Shown here: positions 1-7,200 of the stretch, piece by piece
Position numbering within the stretch: position 1 is the first letter of the stretch
Layout: every line of letters starts with the position of its first letter
NCBI GenBank assembly: GCA_009775195.1
Contig: VSPF01000033.1
Location: forward strand, 1 to 19,190
Direction of reading: 5' to 3'
Length of the DNA stretch: 19,190 nt
Source of the DNA: Muribaculaceae bacterium
GTDB lineage: Bacteria > Bacteroidota > Bacteroidia > Bacteroidales > Muribaculaceae
Notes under the pieces: model-generated
Told to the model about the DNA's origin: nothing
The model's input: the letters and a program-made list of their open reading frames with translations, nothing else
Databases searched by the model: none
Translations under genes and position numbers: made by a program

Positions 1-22
1 TCAATAATCAAGACAAAACACT

Positions 23-287
23 ATGGCACATAAAAAAAGGCGTCGGTAGTTCGAAGAACGGCCGTGAGTCAGAAAGCAAACGACTCGGCGTGAAGATTTT
101 TGGCGGCCAGTTCGCCAAAGCCGGCAACATCATCAAACGTCAGCGCGGCACCGTGCATCACCCCGGCCTCAACGTAGGCATCGGCAAGGACCATACCCTC
201 TATGCTCTCGTGAGCGGTACTGTTACCTTTACCGAGGGTCGCAACGGTCGCAAGTTTATCAACATTGTACCTGTAGCCGAGGCGTAA
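23..287 (+). CDS. rpmA: 50S ribosomal protein L27, frameshifted at a poly-A run near the start
   Basis: L27 sits at the peptidyl-transferase side of the large ribosomal subunit, where its N-terminal tail reaches toward the tRNA acceptor ends. From position 39 onward the frame reads [19 protein letters not shown], then [19 protein letters not shown], and ends at TAA 285-287, a typical complete L27 of about 87 residues. The only suitable start, ATG at 23, encodes MAHKK in a different frame. The run at 32-38 has seven A's where six would join MAHKK to GVGSS; as written, the start frame hits a TAG at 47-49. A GTG at 90 lies in the body frame but would delete the conserved N-terminus, so I do not accept it. 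Family identity is certain. Whether the extra A is a sequencing error, a real mutation or corrected by slippage cannot be told here. rplU normally lies just upstream, outside this window. Confidence 0.9.
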
Positions 288-310
288 GCTTCGACATCAA
301 CCCCTAAGCG

Positions 311-358
311 ACAGCGGCGTCGCGCCTTCCACGGCGCCACGCCGCTGTTGTAATTTTC
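311..358 (+). terminator. Hairpin terminator after rpmA
   Basis: An inverted repeat pairs ACAGCGGCGT (311-320) with ACGCCGCTGT (339-348), extended inward by CGCGCC/GGCGCC with one mismatch, leaving a 6-base loop. The stem is about 16 bp and very GC-rich. It is followed by TGTAATTTT, only a weak T tract. The position directly after the rpmA stop fits an intrinsic terminator for the ribosomal protein operon. Confidence 0.65.
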
Positions 359-370
359 CACCCCAAAAAA

Positions 371-420
371 CTTTAAACTCTCACCCCTCAACTCTAAACT
401 TTAAACCATAAACCTTAAAC
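371..420 (+). repeat. Degenerate heptamer tandem repeat in the nuclease leader
   Basis: Seven consecutive 7-base units fill the 50 bases before the nuclease ATG: CTTTAAA, CTCTCAC, CCCTCAA, CTCTAAA, CTTTAAA, CCATAAA, CCTTAAA, then a final C. The consensus is close to CYYTAAA. The last four units are the most regular. The array covers the place where a ribosome binding site would lie and contains no G at all. Function is unknown. Degeneracy between units suggests an old expansion rather than an actively slipping tract. Confidence 0.7.
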
Positions 421-421
421 G

Positions 422-1222
422 ATGAAAAAAATATATCTGCTGCTCAGTCTGCTTGCCGTTGCGGCACAGGCATTTGCCTGGAGCCAGAAGGGGCATGACA
501 CCGTGGCGTTTATTGCCGAAAACCATCTCAGCCAGGCTGCCGCCGACTCGGTGTCGGCTATCCTCGACGGCCGTTCGCCCGTCTACTGGGCCAACTGGCT
601 CGACAATGCCAGCCACACGCCCGAATATGCCTATACCAAGACGTGGCACTATAAGAATATTGACGAAGGCATCGATTATGCCGACGCTCCTCTCAACCCC
701 AAGGGCGACGTGGTTACTGCCATACGCGAACAAATCTACATCCTCTCCGACAGCATGTCGACCCGTGCCCAGAAGGCACTCGCTCTCAAAATCCTCATCC
801 ATTGTGTCGGCGATATGCACCAGCCCATGCACATGGGTCATCTCTCCGACCTCGGTGGCAACCGTGTGCCGGTGCAGTTCTTCGGCCGCGATGCCAATCT
901 CCACGCCGTATGGGACGGCAGCATCATGAACTCGGGCCATGCCTGGAGCTATACCGAATGGGCCACTCAACTCGACAGGCTCAACGAAGAGCAGCAACTG
1001 GCCGAGGCCGCCGGCGACATCGACGACTGGGCGCGCCAGACCTATGCTATTGCCACGCGGGTTTACAGCTACTTTCCCAAGGGCGCAAAAATCAGCTACG
1101 ACCAGGTGGCACACTGGACTCCTGTCATCGAGCAACAGGTGCTCAGAGGCGGACTTCGCCTGGCGCGCATCCTCAACGCCATCTTCGACCCTTCGTCAGC
1201 CGAAGACCCTCGTAAATTATAG
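422..1222 (+). CDS. Secreted S1/P1-type zinc nuclease
   Basis: This is a predicted exported phosphodiesterase/3'-nucleotidase that cleaves single-stranded DNA or RNA using three zinc ions. Residues 1-19 are a signal peptide, and cleavage after A19 would leave Trp20 as the mature N-terminus; in P1 nuclease the N-terminal Trp is itself a zinc ligand. The other ligands of the family can be placed: H25, D61, H76, H127, D131, H137, H161 and D165 (motifs WSQKGH, WANWLD, WHYKNID, HCVGDMHQPMH, NLHAVWD), with spacing close to P1. The length of 266 residues is normal for the family. The gene stands alone between an upstream hairpin and two downstream hairpins. Likely role: nucleic-acid scavenging in the periplasm or outside the cell. 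No cognate nucleoside uptake gene is visible. Confidence 0.95.
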   Translation: MKKIYLLLSLLAVAAQAFAWSQKGHDTVAFIAENHLSQAAADSVSAILDGRSPVYWANWLDNASHTPEYAYTKTWHYKNIDEGIDYADAPLNPKGDVVTAIREQIYILSDSMSTRAQKALALKILIHCVGDMHQPMHMGHLSDLGGNRVPVQFFGRDANLHAVWDGSIMNSGHAWSYTEWATQLDRLNEEQQLAEAAGDIDDWARQTYAIATRVYSYFPKGAKISYDQVAHWTPVIEQQVLRGGLRLARILNAIFDPSSAEDPRKL

Positions 1223-1226
1223 ATAA

Positions 1227-1257
1227 AAGTTTCGCAAGTCAATGGCTTGCGAAACTT
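1227..1257. terminator. Perfect 12-bp hairpin just after the nuclease stop
   Basis: AAGTTTCGCAAG (1227-1238) pairs perfectly with CTTGCGAAACTT (1246-1257) around a 7-base loop, starting 4 bases after the TAG stop. No T run follows on the plus strand, so it may act as an mRNA 3'-end stabiliser or the first of two tandem terminators rather than a complete terminator. Confidence 0.5.
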
Positions 1258-1277
1258 GAATTGTAAACTATCAATGA

Positions 1278-1304
1278 AACGGCGACTGCGGTCGCTGTTT
1301 TTTT
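1278..1304 (+). terminator. Intrinsic terminator with a UNCG-type tetraloop
   Basis: The stem pairs AACGGCGAC (1278-1286) with GTCGCTGTT (1291-1299), with one G-T wobble, around the loop TGCG (1287-1290). The closing C-G pair makes a cUGCGg loop, a member of the very stable UNCG class. The T tract runs to 1304. It separates the nuclease from the SusC operon. Confidence 0.85.
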
Positions 1305-1385
1305 GTGGCTATTGGGTATTCTGTGAAGCCAAATTACCCTTTCTTAATATCCATTGTGTTAAAATCCGAGATTTTTTCTTGCCAA

Positions 1386-1419
1386 TTGTTTACGAAATTG
1401 AAAAAATGTATTAACTTTG
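1386..1419 (+). promoter_or_regulatory. Bacteroidetes-type promoter of the susCD operon
   Basis: TAACTTTG at 1412-1419 is an exact match to the -7 consensus TAnnTTTG. The -33 element is weak: a TTG at 1386-1388 lies 23 bases upstream, more than the usual 19-21, so the left end is uncertain. Transcription would start near 1425, giving a leader of about 100 bases before the susC ATG. The imperfect -33 element may mean dependence on an activator or an ECF sigma factor, neither of which is encoded in the window. Confidence 0.6.
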
Positions 1420-1430
1420 CACAATCATAT

Positions 1431-1456
1431 CCCCAAACGGGCCGTGCCCGCCGGGG
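1431..1456 (+). other. Leader hairpin in the susC 5' UTR
   Basis: Near the predicted 5' end of the mRNA, CGGGC (1438-1442) pairs with GCCCG (1446-1450), and CCCC (1431-1434) pairs with GGGG (1453-1456) across a small internal loop. It is the only GC-rich patch in an AT-rich leader. No riboswitch class is recognised. It could protect the 5' end or serve as a small-RNA target. Confidence 0.4.
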
Positions 1457-1523
1457 TGTGCTATGAAATAATTCGCTTAAGAATCAATCAATCAAACCAT
1501 TTTATGTCTTATTAATTAAAAGT

Positions 1524-4500
1524 ATGAAAAAGCTGTTATTTTTATTAGCGGTACTTGTTGCGACGACGCTGGGCGCATTGGCTCAGAACCGCACTGTCAG
1601 CGGAGTCGTACTCGATGCCGATACTGATGAGCCCTTAATAGGCGCGTCAGTCAAACCTGTGGGAGGCGGTAACGGCGTCGCTACCGATGTCAATGGACGA
1701 TTCACAATTTCGGTTCCGGCTTCTGTGAAAGAGCTCGAGTTCTCCTACGTCGGCATGGAAACTAAAAAAGTGCCCGTAAGCGAAAAAATGACCGTTGTTC
1801 TCTCTACCTCTTCTCTTATGCTCGACCAGGTGGTCGTAACCGGCTACGGTTCTGGTAAGAAACTGGGCTCAGTCGTAGGCTCGGTTGCCGTGGTGGGCGA
1901 GAAGCAACTTGAAAATATCACCACCCCGTCGTTTGTCGATGCACTTCAGGGCCAGGTCGCAGGTTTGTCAATCGCTTCTGCCTCTGGTGACCCCTCGTCA
2001 ACTGAAAACGATATACGTATCCGTGGTCTAAACTCTCTTAACTCGTCGACAACTCCTCTTTTCATTCTCGATGGTGCCCCTGTGACCCAGACCGTGTTCT
2101 CGACCCTCAACCCCAACGATATCGAGAGCATCACCGTGCTCAAGGACGCTTCGTCTGTCGCCCTCTACGGTTCGCGTGCTGCCAACGGCGTTATCGTTAT
2201 CACATCTAAGAAGAGTAAGTTTGGTGAACAGGCCAAGGTTAATGTCCGTCTCAAATACGGTTGGTCGCAGAGAGCCACCGACAATATTGAGATGATGGAT
2301 GCGCGCCAGTATATTGCATATCGTGACCTTATCAAGGCTCCCGTACCAGATGCAGCCCGCTATGCAGTGGAAACCCTGGGCGTCAATACTGATTGGAGCA
2401 AGGAAATGTACGACAGCCACGCACCTACATATTCGCTTGAGGCTTCGATTGCCGGTGGTACCGAGCATACCAAATATTATGTGTCGCTCAACCACCTCGA
2501 CCAGGAGGGTATCATCGACCAGTCGGGTATGCGTCGCGAGACTCTGCGCTTCAGCCTTGATACACGTGCTAACAAATGGTTCTACTTCGGCCTGCAGGCT
2601 AACCTCGGTTATACCAAATATGAGCAAAATAGCGAGTCGGGTGAGCAGTACGAAAGTGGCAACCATCAATATTACATTACCAACCCTATGGCATTTGCCC
2701 TCCAGGCACTTCCGTATGACTCTCCCTATTATTACACGTTTAATGAAGACGGCAGTGTGAATTGGCTTGGTAAGTCTGAATACCTACATTTCTCTCAGAT
2801 ACCCACCCCTGGTTATATCAACGCCATTCGTAGCGTTAGCCGTAACCGTGTAACTGTCAATGCTGCGATGTACGAGATGATTCGGCCTATCAAGGGGCTA
2901 ACGCTGCGTGCCCAGCAATCTATTGACGCTTACGACATGCGTGCGAGCAATTATAGTTTCCCGTATCCTCTCTTGAAAACCCCCATGGGCGACACGTGGC
3001 AAGAAAAAACGAACGAACAAGGTATTGTCGAGGGTGGCAACAGTCAGTCGTTTAGTCGTTATTATCAGTTTACCTATACCAATACTGCCGAATATAAGTT
3101 TAGCCTCAAGGATATCCATAATATCGGAATCCTTCTTGGTCAGGAAACAATTCTTTCGAAAACAAACGGTTTCGGCGTAGTTGTTAATGGCTTTACTGAT
3201 GCACGTCAGATGTTGCTTGCCCAGGGTACGAAAATTACAATGAAAGGGGTTGCCCAAAGCATTAGCGAGATGGTGATGAACTCCTGGTTTGCCAATCTCA
3301 ATTACGATTTCGACAACCGCTACTTCTTCGACTTCAACTTCCGTCGTGACGGCAGTTCTCGTTTCGCCCCCGATCACCGTTGGTCTAATTTCTTCTCAAT
3401 CGGCGGTATGTGGAATGCAAAGAATGAGACATTCTTACAAGATATTACGTGGTTGGATAACGCGAAATTCCGTATCAGTTATGGTACGACAGGTAACTCG
3501 TCGTTTGCCAACTATGCCTATCAGTCGCTTATCGGTACGGGCCCGCTTTATAATGGCCAGCCTTCAATAGGTATCACGCAAGACTCCAATTCCAAACTTT
3601 CTTGGGAATCTGTAAGGTCGTTTGATGTAGGGTTCAACGCGGGCTTCCTTAACATATTCAATGTCGATTTCGACTTCTATGTTAAAAACACCCACGACAT
3701 GCTCATGTCCATCCCATACAGCGACACGTCTGGTGCGTCATCCGGTTGGGGTAACGTGGGGTCTATGCGTAACCTCGGTGTAGACATCGATGTCCGTGCC
3801 GACATTATCAAGACTAAGGATTGGTATTGGAATCTGCATGCCAATATGAACTATAACAAAAACACCATCACGGGTCTCTACGACGACCTTGATGAACTCG
3901 ATATGGGACTTACAAAATTAGAGGTTGGACGTCCCGCCTACGAATATTTTATGGTTCGCTATGCAGGTGTTGACCCCCGCGATGGTAAGCAGATGTGGTA
4001 CACCAAGGAAGGTAACTTGACTAAGGAGTATAACCGTGACCGTGATGCCGTTCGAATTGAAGGCAAAACACCCCTGTCGCCTATACATGGCGGTTTCGGT
4101 ACCGACTTGCGTTGGAAGAATCTTTCGCTCCGCGTAGATTTCAACTGGTCTGCCAACAAGTGGATGCGTAATGCCGACCTCTTCTTCATCACCGATAACA
4201 ACAATGCTGCCTCAAGCAATCAGCGCACTGTGATGATGAACGTTTGGACTACCCCGGGTCAAATTACAGATATACCCAAGGTGGGCGAAACCATACAGCA
4301 GGGTGATACCCGTTGGCTCGAGGATGCCTCGTATGTTCGTCTTAAGAACCTGACACTTGCGTATAATCTGCCTCAATATCTATGCAACAAGGCAGGACTT
4401 AGCGGAGTGCAATTACACTTCACAGGGCGCAACCTACTTACATTTACGGATTTTACAGGCTTGGACCCCGAACCAGAGACTACAACTGTGTTCTTCTTCT

Positions 4501-4547
4501 ATCCCAACACTCGCCAATACGAGTTCGGTCTAAACGTGTCATTCTAA
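1524..4547 (+). CDS. SusC/RagA-type TonB-dependent outer membrane transporter
   Basis: This outer membrane barrel imports oligomeric nutrients using TonB energy, working under a SusD lid. Residues 1-20 form a signal peptide ending at ALA/Q. Residues about 24-95 are a carboxypeptidase-D-regulatory-like beta domain, DQVVVTGYG (101-109) is the usual TonB-box-like segment, and about 115-230 is the plug, including the SusC signature LKDASSVALYGSRAANGVI (206-224). The rest is beta barrel, ending in Phe (LNVSF), as expected for BAM-dependent folding. The length of 1007 residues is normal and close to RagA. ATG 1524 is the only start that gives a signal peptide. susD follows 15 bases after the stop. 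The substrate cannot be read from the sequence; the neighbourhood lacks carbohydrate-active enzymes and contains a secreted protease, so peptides are a reasonable guess. Confidence 0.96.
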   Translation: MKKLLFLLAVLVATTLGALAQNRTVSGVVLDADTDEPLIGASVKPVGGGNGVATDVNGRFTISVPASVKELEFSYVGMETKKVPVSEKMTVVLSTSSLMLDQVVVTGYGSGKKLGSVVGSVAVVGEKQLENITTPSFVDALQGQVAGLSIASASGDPSSTENDIRIRGLNSLNSSTTPLFILDGAPVTQTVFSTLNPNDIESITVLKDASSVALYGSRAANGVIVITSKKSKFGEQAKVNVRLKYGWSQRATDNIEMMDARQYIAYRDLIKAPVPDAARYAVETLGVNTDWSKEMYDSHAPTYSLEASIAGGTEHTKYYVSLNHLDQEGIIDQSGMRRETLRFSLDTRANKWFYFGLQANLGYTKYEQNSESGEQYESGNHQYYITNPMAFALQALPYDSPYYYTFNEDGSVNWLGKSEYLHFSQIPTPGYINAIRSVSRNRVTVNAAMYEMIRPIKGLTLRAQQSIDAYDMRASNYSFPYPLLKTPMGDTWQEKTNEQGIVEGGNSQSFSRYYQFTYTNTAEYKFSLKDIHNIGILLGQETILSKTNGFGVVVNGFTDARQMLLAQGTKITMKGVAQSISEMVMNSWFANLNYDFDNRYFFDFNFRRDGSSRFAPDHRWSNFFSIGGMWNAKNETFLQDITWLDNAKFRISYGTTGNSSFANYAYQSLIGTGPLYNGQPSIGITQDSNSKLSWESVRSFDVGFNAGFLNIFNVDFDFYVKNTHDMLMSIPYSDTSGASSGWGNVGSMRNLGVDIDVRADIIKTKDWYWNLHANMNYNKNTITGLYDDLDELDMGLTKLEVGRPAYEYFMVRYAGVDPRDGKQMWYTKEGNLTKEYNRDRDAVRIEGKTPLSPIHGGFGTDLRWKNLSLRVDFNWSANKWMRNADLFFITDNNNAASSNQRTVMMNVWTTPGQITDIPKVGETIQQGDTRWLEDASYVRLKNLTLAYNLPQYLCNKAGLSGVQLHFTGRNLLTFTDFTGLDPEPETTTVFFFYPNTRQYEFGLNVSF

Positions 4548-4562
4548 ACAGAGAATATTACA

Positions 4563-6074
4563 ATGAAAAAAATATTATTATCCCTTCTTCTCGCCGCAGG
4601 CCTTCTCTCGTCCTGCGACATGCAAAAGGATCCTGTCGGCACTCTCAACGGTAAAGAGCCGTTTGCCGGTATGACCGATGCAAGCCGCTATCGCAATGTG
4701 ATTTATGCTAATATCAGAAGTGTGACTACTAGCGGTTATTTCACTGACCCCGAAATTCAGATGGATATGTTCCAGGCCACTAATCAGATTGGTAATAGAG
4801 GCTTGGTCTATGCCAGTGGCGATATCCTCCCCACCTCGGGAGAGCCCGCAGCCTATTTCAGCGGCTTGTTGCTAAATGTGGGTTCAATCAACTACTTCCT
4901 CGAGAAGATGAAGCAACTCATCAGTATGACCGAGGACGAAGATGAACTTGTGGAGTACAGGCGTTTCGTTGCAGAAGCCAAATTTACGCGCGCTTTCTTT
5001 AACGTGTTGCTCTTTGACCGTTACTGCCCCCTGTATACTGCAGAAACAGCCGATGCCCCCGCCCTTGGTATTCCCATCTTCGAAACCTACAACCCTACTT
5101 CTGACCGCACTACATATGTAGGGCGTTCGACCCAGAACGAAAGTCTTGCTTTTATCAAAAAAGACCTTGACGAAGCTCTTGCTGGTTTGCTCGAATGGGA
5201 AGCCATTGACCGCAACTCGGCATCAATTGTTTCAATGAGTCCCTATGTGAATTCAAATGTTGTAAAGGCCCTACAGGCACGTCTGGCACTTTTGATTGGT
5301 GACTATGCGACCGCACGAGACAAAGCAAACGAGGTAATCAATACTGGTAAGTATGCTTTGGCCACCTATGCAGCTTATGCAAGAATGTGGAGTGAAGACA
5401 ATGGTACTGAAATCATTTTCCGTCCGTTTATGTCGACGAATGAGTTGTCCGGTTCTCTCGGTTCTCGTTGGCTTTCACCTTATTCTGACGAAGCCGACTA
5501 TGTGCCCACACAAACCTGTCTTAACCTTTATCAGCGTAGGAGCGATGCTCGTTATAATGCGTTCTTCGAGACTCGAGACCTTAATTTCGAGGGAGAAATC
5601 GCCTCGACTCTTGTCTTCAACAAATTCCCCGGCAACCCTTCGCTCAAAGTTTATGCGGATGATATGTATAATATGCCTAAGGTGTTCCGTACTAGCGAAC
5701 TCTACCTAATTGTGGCCGAGTCTGAATATGAACTAAAGAACGAGACCGAAGCCAACAAAGCTCTCAACGCGCTTCGTACTGCGCGTATACGTAAGTACTC
5801 TGTTGAGACATATACTGGTAGTAGGCTTATAGAAGAAATCCGTACTGAACGCGCCAAGGAACTTATAGGCGAGGGCTTCCGCATGAGCGACCTGCGCCGT
5901 TGGCATCTTGCTATGTCGCGCTCAAACCCCCAGGCTGATGTAGCTCCCTATCTTTGGCAGTCAACCGTCAATGTCAGCTATTTTGCTGACAGTCATAAAT
6001 TCACCTGGCCCATTCCCCAGTCCGAGCTCCAAGTCAACCCACAGATGGCAGGCCAGCAGAACCCCGGCTATTAA
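4563..6074 (+). CDS. SusD/RagB-family surface nutrient-binding lipoprotein
   Basis: The predicted partner of the upstream SusC protein, this lipoprotein closes the barrel as a lid and captures substrate at the cell surface. A lipoprotein signal ends in the lipobox LSSC with lipidated Cys18. The following DMQKD resembles the QKD-type surface export signals described for Bacteroidetes lipoproteins. TPR-like helices characteristic of SusD are visible near residues 232-262 (ALQARLALLIGDYATARDKA). The conserved C-terminal segment lies near 423-447 (IRTERAKELIGEGF, then MSDLRRW). The length of 503 residues matches RagB and typical SusD proteins. It starts 15 bases after susC and ends 29 bases before the next lipoprotein, so all three are probably co-transcribed. 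No glycan-specific binding signature was recognised. Confidence 0.95.
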   Translation: MKKILLSLLLAAGLLSSCDMQKDPVGTLNGKEPFAGMTDASRYRNVIYANIRSVTTSGYFTDPEIQMDMFQATNQIGNRGLVYASGDILPTSGEPAAYFSGLLLNVGSINYFLEKMKQLISMTEDEDELVEYRRFVAEAKFTRAFFNVLLFDRYCPLYTAETADAPALGIPIFETYNPTSDRTTYVGRSTQNESLAFIKKDLDEALAGLLEWEAIDRNSASIVSMSPYVNSNVVKALQARLALLIGDYATARDKANEVINTGKYALATYAAYARMWSEDNGTEIIFRPFMSTNELSGSLGSRWLSPYSDEADYVPTQTCLNLYQRRSDARYNAFFETRDLNFEGEIASTLVFNKFPGNPSLKVYADDMYNMPKVFRTSELYLIVAESEYELKNETEANKALNALRTARIRKYSVETYTGSRLIEEIRTERAKELIGEGFRMSDLRRWHLAMSRSNPQADVAPYLWQSTVNVSYFADSHKFTWPIPQSELQVNPQMAGQQNPGY

Positions 6075-6103
6075 TGGTTTAACTATTTGCTAAGAAACTT
6101 TAT

Positions 6104-7027
6104 ATGAAAATTTTTAAAATATTTGCCGTGGCAGTTGCAGTCCTGTCGATGACTGCCTGCTCCGACGACACCCGGGAGGTGAATACCGACAACGATGCCA
6201 CCGTGTCGATGCGCTATGCGGAATTCTCTACCAAGGAGGGTCGTGGCATAATCAAACTCCCTATCGATATTAAGGGCAAACGCAACGGCGACGTCAAGCT
6301 TACGCTTGCTGTGAAGTCGGAGTACGAGAACCCGGCTGTCGACGAGAAAAATGTCTATCTCACAACTCATACCATCGTTGTGTATCCCGAAGACACATTC
6401 TACAACGTCGAGGTTACCATCGTCGACGATAAGGATATGAACGAACCTCGCTACTGCGATGTAGCAATCGTTGCGGCTGAAGGTGCGACAATCACAACTC
6501 CGAGCTTTACCAAGGTCGAAATCAAGGACAACGACAGCGAACCTTATGACCGCTGCGCAGGCGAATGGATACTCAATACGCTTGATGATACTGGAAAGCC
6601 TTCTAAAATGCTCGTCAATCTCACCTCTGCTGACGAAGACCAACCTGGATATAAGAGTTACTATGTTATCCATAATATGTTCACAGACAAAGGAGTAGGT
6701 GAGGGCCTTTCCCTCCGCGCTTATTTCTCATATGATGAGAATACCAAGACAGGCACAGTGTCTTTCCCCTACGGATGGTCGCTCGGTTCTGCGGAGTTTG
6801 GTTCCTATGGCGAACAAAAATTCTTCTTCTACGAGGGTTTCATCGATGGTGAATCATTAAGTATAAGCAAAACTGGTGATTGTGTGTTCGACTATAACGA
6901 TACTTTCACGGACATGACGGTACAGCCTAGTCTTCAGACTGGCACTTATCCATTGTGGGCGTTTATCTTCGGAAATTATATATTTGATTACTTCTATGTA
7001 ACATCGATGGAGCGTCCGGCCGAATGA
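6104..7027 (+). CDS. Surface lipoprotein with an N-terminal Calx-beta-like domain
   Basis: Third gene of the SusCD operon, in the position where SusE/SusF-like surface binding proteins usually lie. The signal ends in MTAC with lipidated Cys19, followed by SDD, an acidic surface-export type signal. Residues about 30-145 resemble a Calx-beta fold: a STKEGRGIIKLPI strand pair, a FYNVEVTIVDDKDMNEPRY segment, and the closing VEIKDNDSEPYD. Residues about 150-307 form a second beta-rich, aromatic-rich domain (GEWILNT, KSYYVIHNMF, FFFYEGFIDG) that I cannot assign to a family. It probably binds the operon's substrate at the cell surface or extends the SusCD complex. The terminator 24 bases downstream makes it the last gene of the unit. 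Lipoprotein status is confident; function is inferred. Confidence 0.85.
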   Translation: MKIFKIFAVAVAVLSMTACSDDTREVNTDNDATVSMRYAEFSTKEGRGIIKLPIDIKGKRNGDVKLTLAVKSEYENPAVDEKNVYLTTHTIVVYPEDTFYNVEVTIVDDKDMNEPRYCDVAIVAAEGATITTPSFTKVEIKDNDSEPYDRCAGEWILNTLDDTGKPSKMLVNLTSADEDQPGYKSYYVIHNMFTDKGVGEGLSLRAYFSYDENTKTGTVSFPYGWSLGSAEFGSYGEQKFFFYEGFIDGESLSISKTGDCVFDYNDTFTDMTVQPSLQTGTYPLWAFIFGNYIFDYFYVTSMERPAE

Positions 7028-7050
7028 TTTTAATCGAAATTACTATTCTT

Positions 7051-7080
7051 GTGCCCCGGCTTTTAAGTCGGGGCACTTTG
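7051..7080 (+). terminator. Terminator of the susCD operon
   Basis: GTGCCCCGGC (7051-7060) pairs with GTCGGGGCAC (7067-7076), one G-T wobble, around the 6-base loop TTTTAA. TTTGATT follows, a short T tract. The strong 10-bp stem sits 24 bases after the lipoprotein stop and separates the operon from the protease. Confidence 0.75.
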
Positions 7081-7151
7081 ATTAAAAGATGTTAAATCAT
7101 GTCAAGCGGACGCGATTTTCGTTAAGATTGCACACTTTGTGGCAGTGCTTG

Positions 7152-7182
7152 TTGTGATTATTGGAAATATTGTTTAATTTTG
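7152..7182 (+). promoter_or_regulatory. Promoter of the S8 protease gene
   Basis: TTG at 7152-7154 (-33) and TAATTTTG at 7175-7182 (exact TAnnTTTG, -7) are separated by 20 bases, the preferred Bacteroidetes spacing. Transcription would start near 7188, leaving a leader of only about 12 bases before ATG 7201. Confidence 0.75.
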
Positions 7183-7200
7183 CCATAAAGATTTATCAAT

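Noticed and set aside
90..287. Independent 65-residue gene starting at GTG 90
   Set aside because: It is the body of L27; the missing N-terminus is encoded immediately upstream in another frame, so it is part of a frameshifted rpmA.
1524..7027. Classical polysaccharide utilisation locus
   Set aside because: SusCD alone does not show glycan use; no carbohydrate-active enzyme or sensor gene is in the window, so I kept substrate open.
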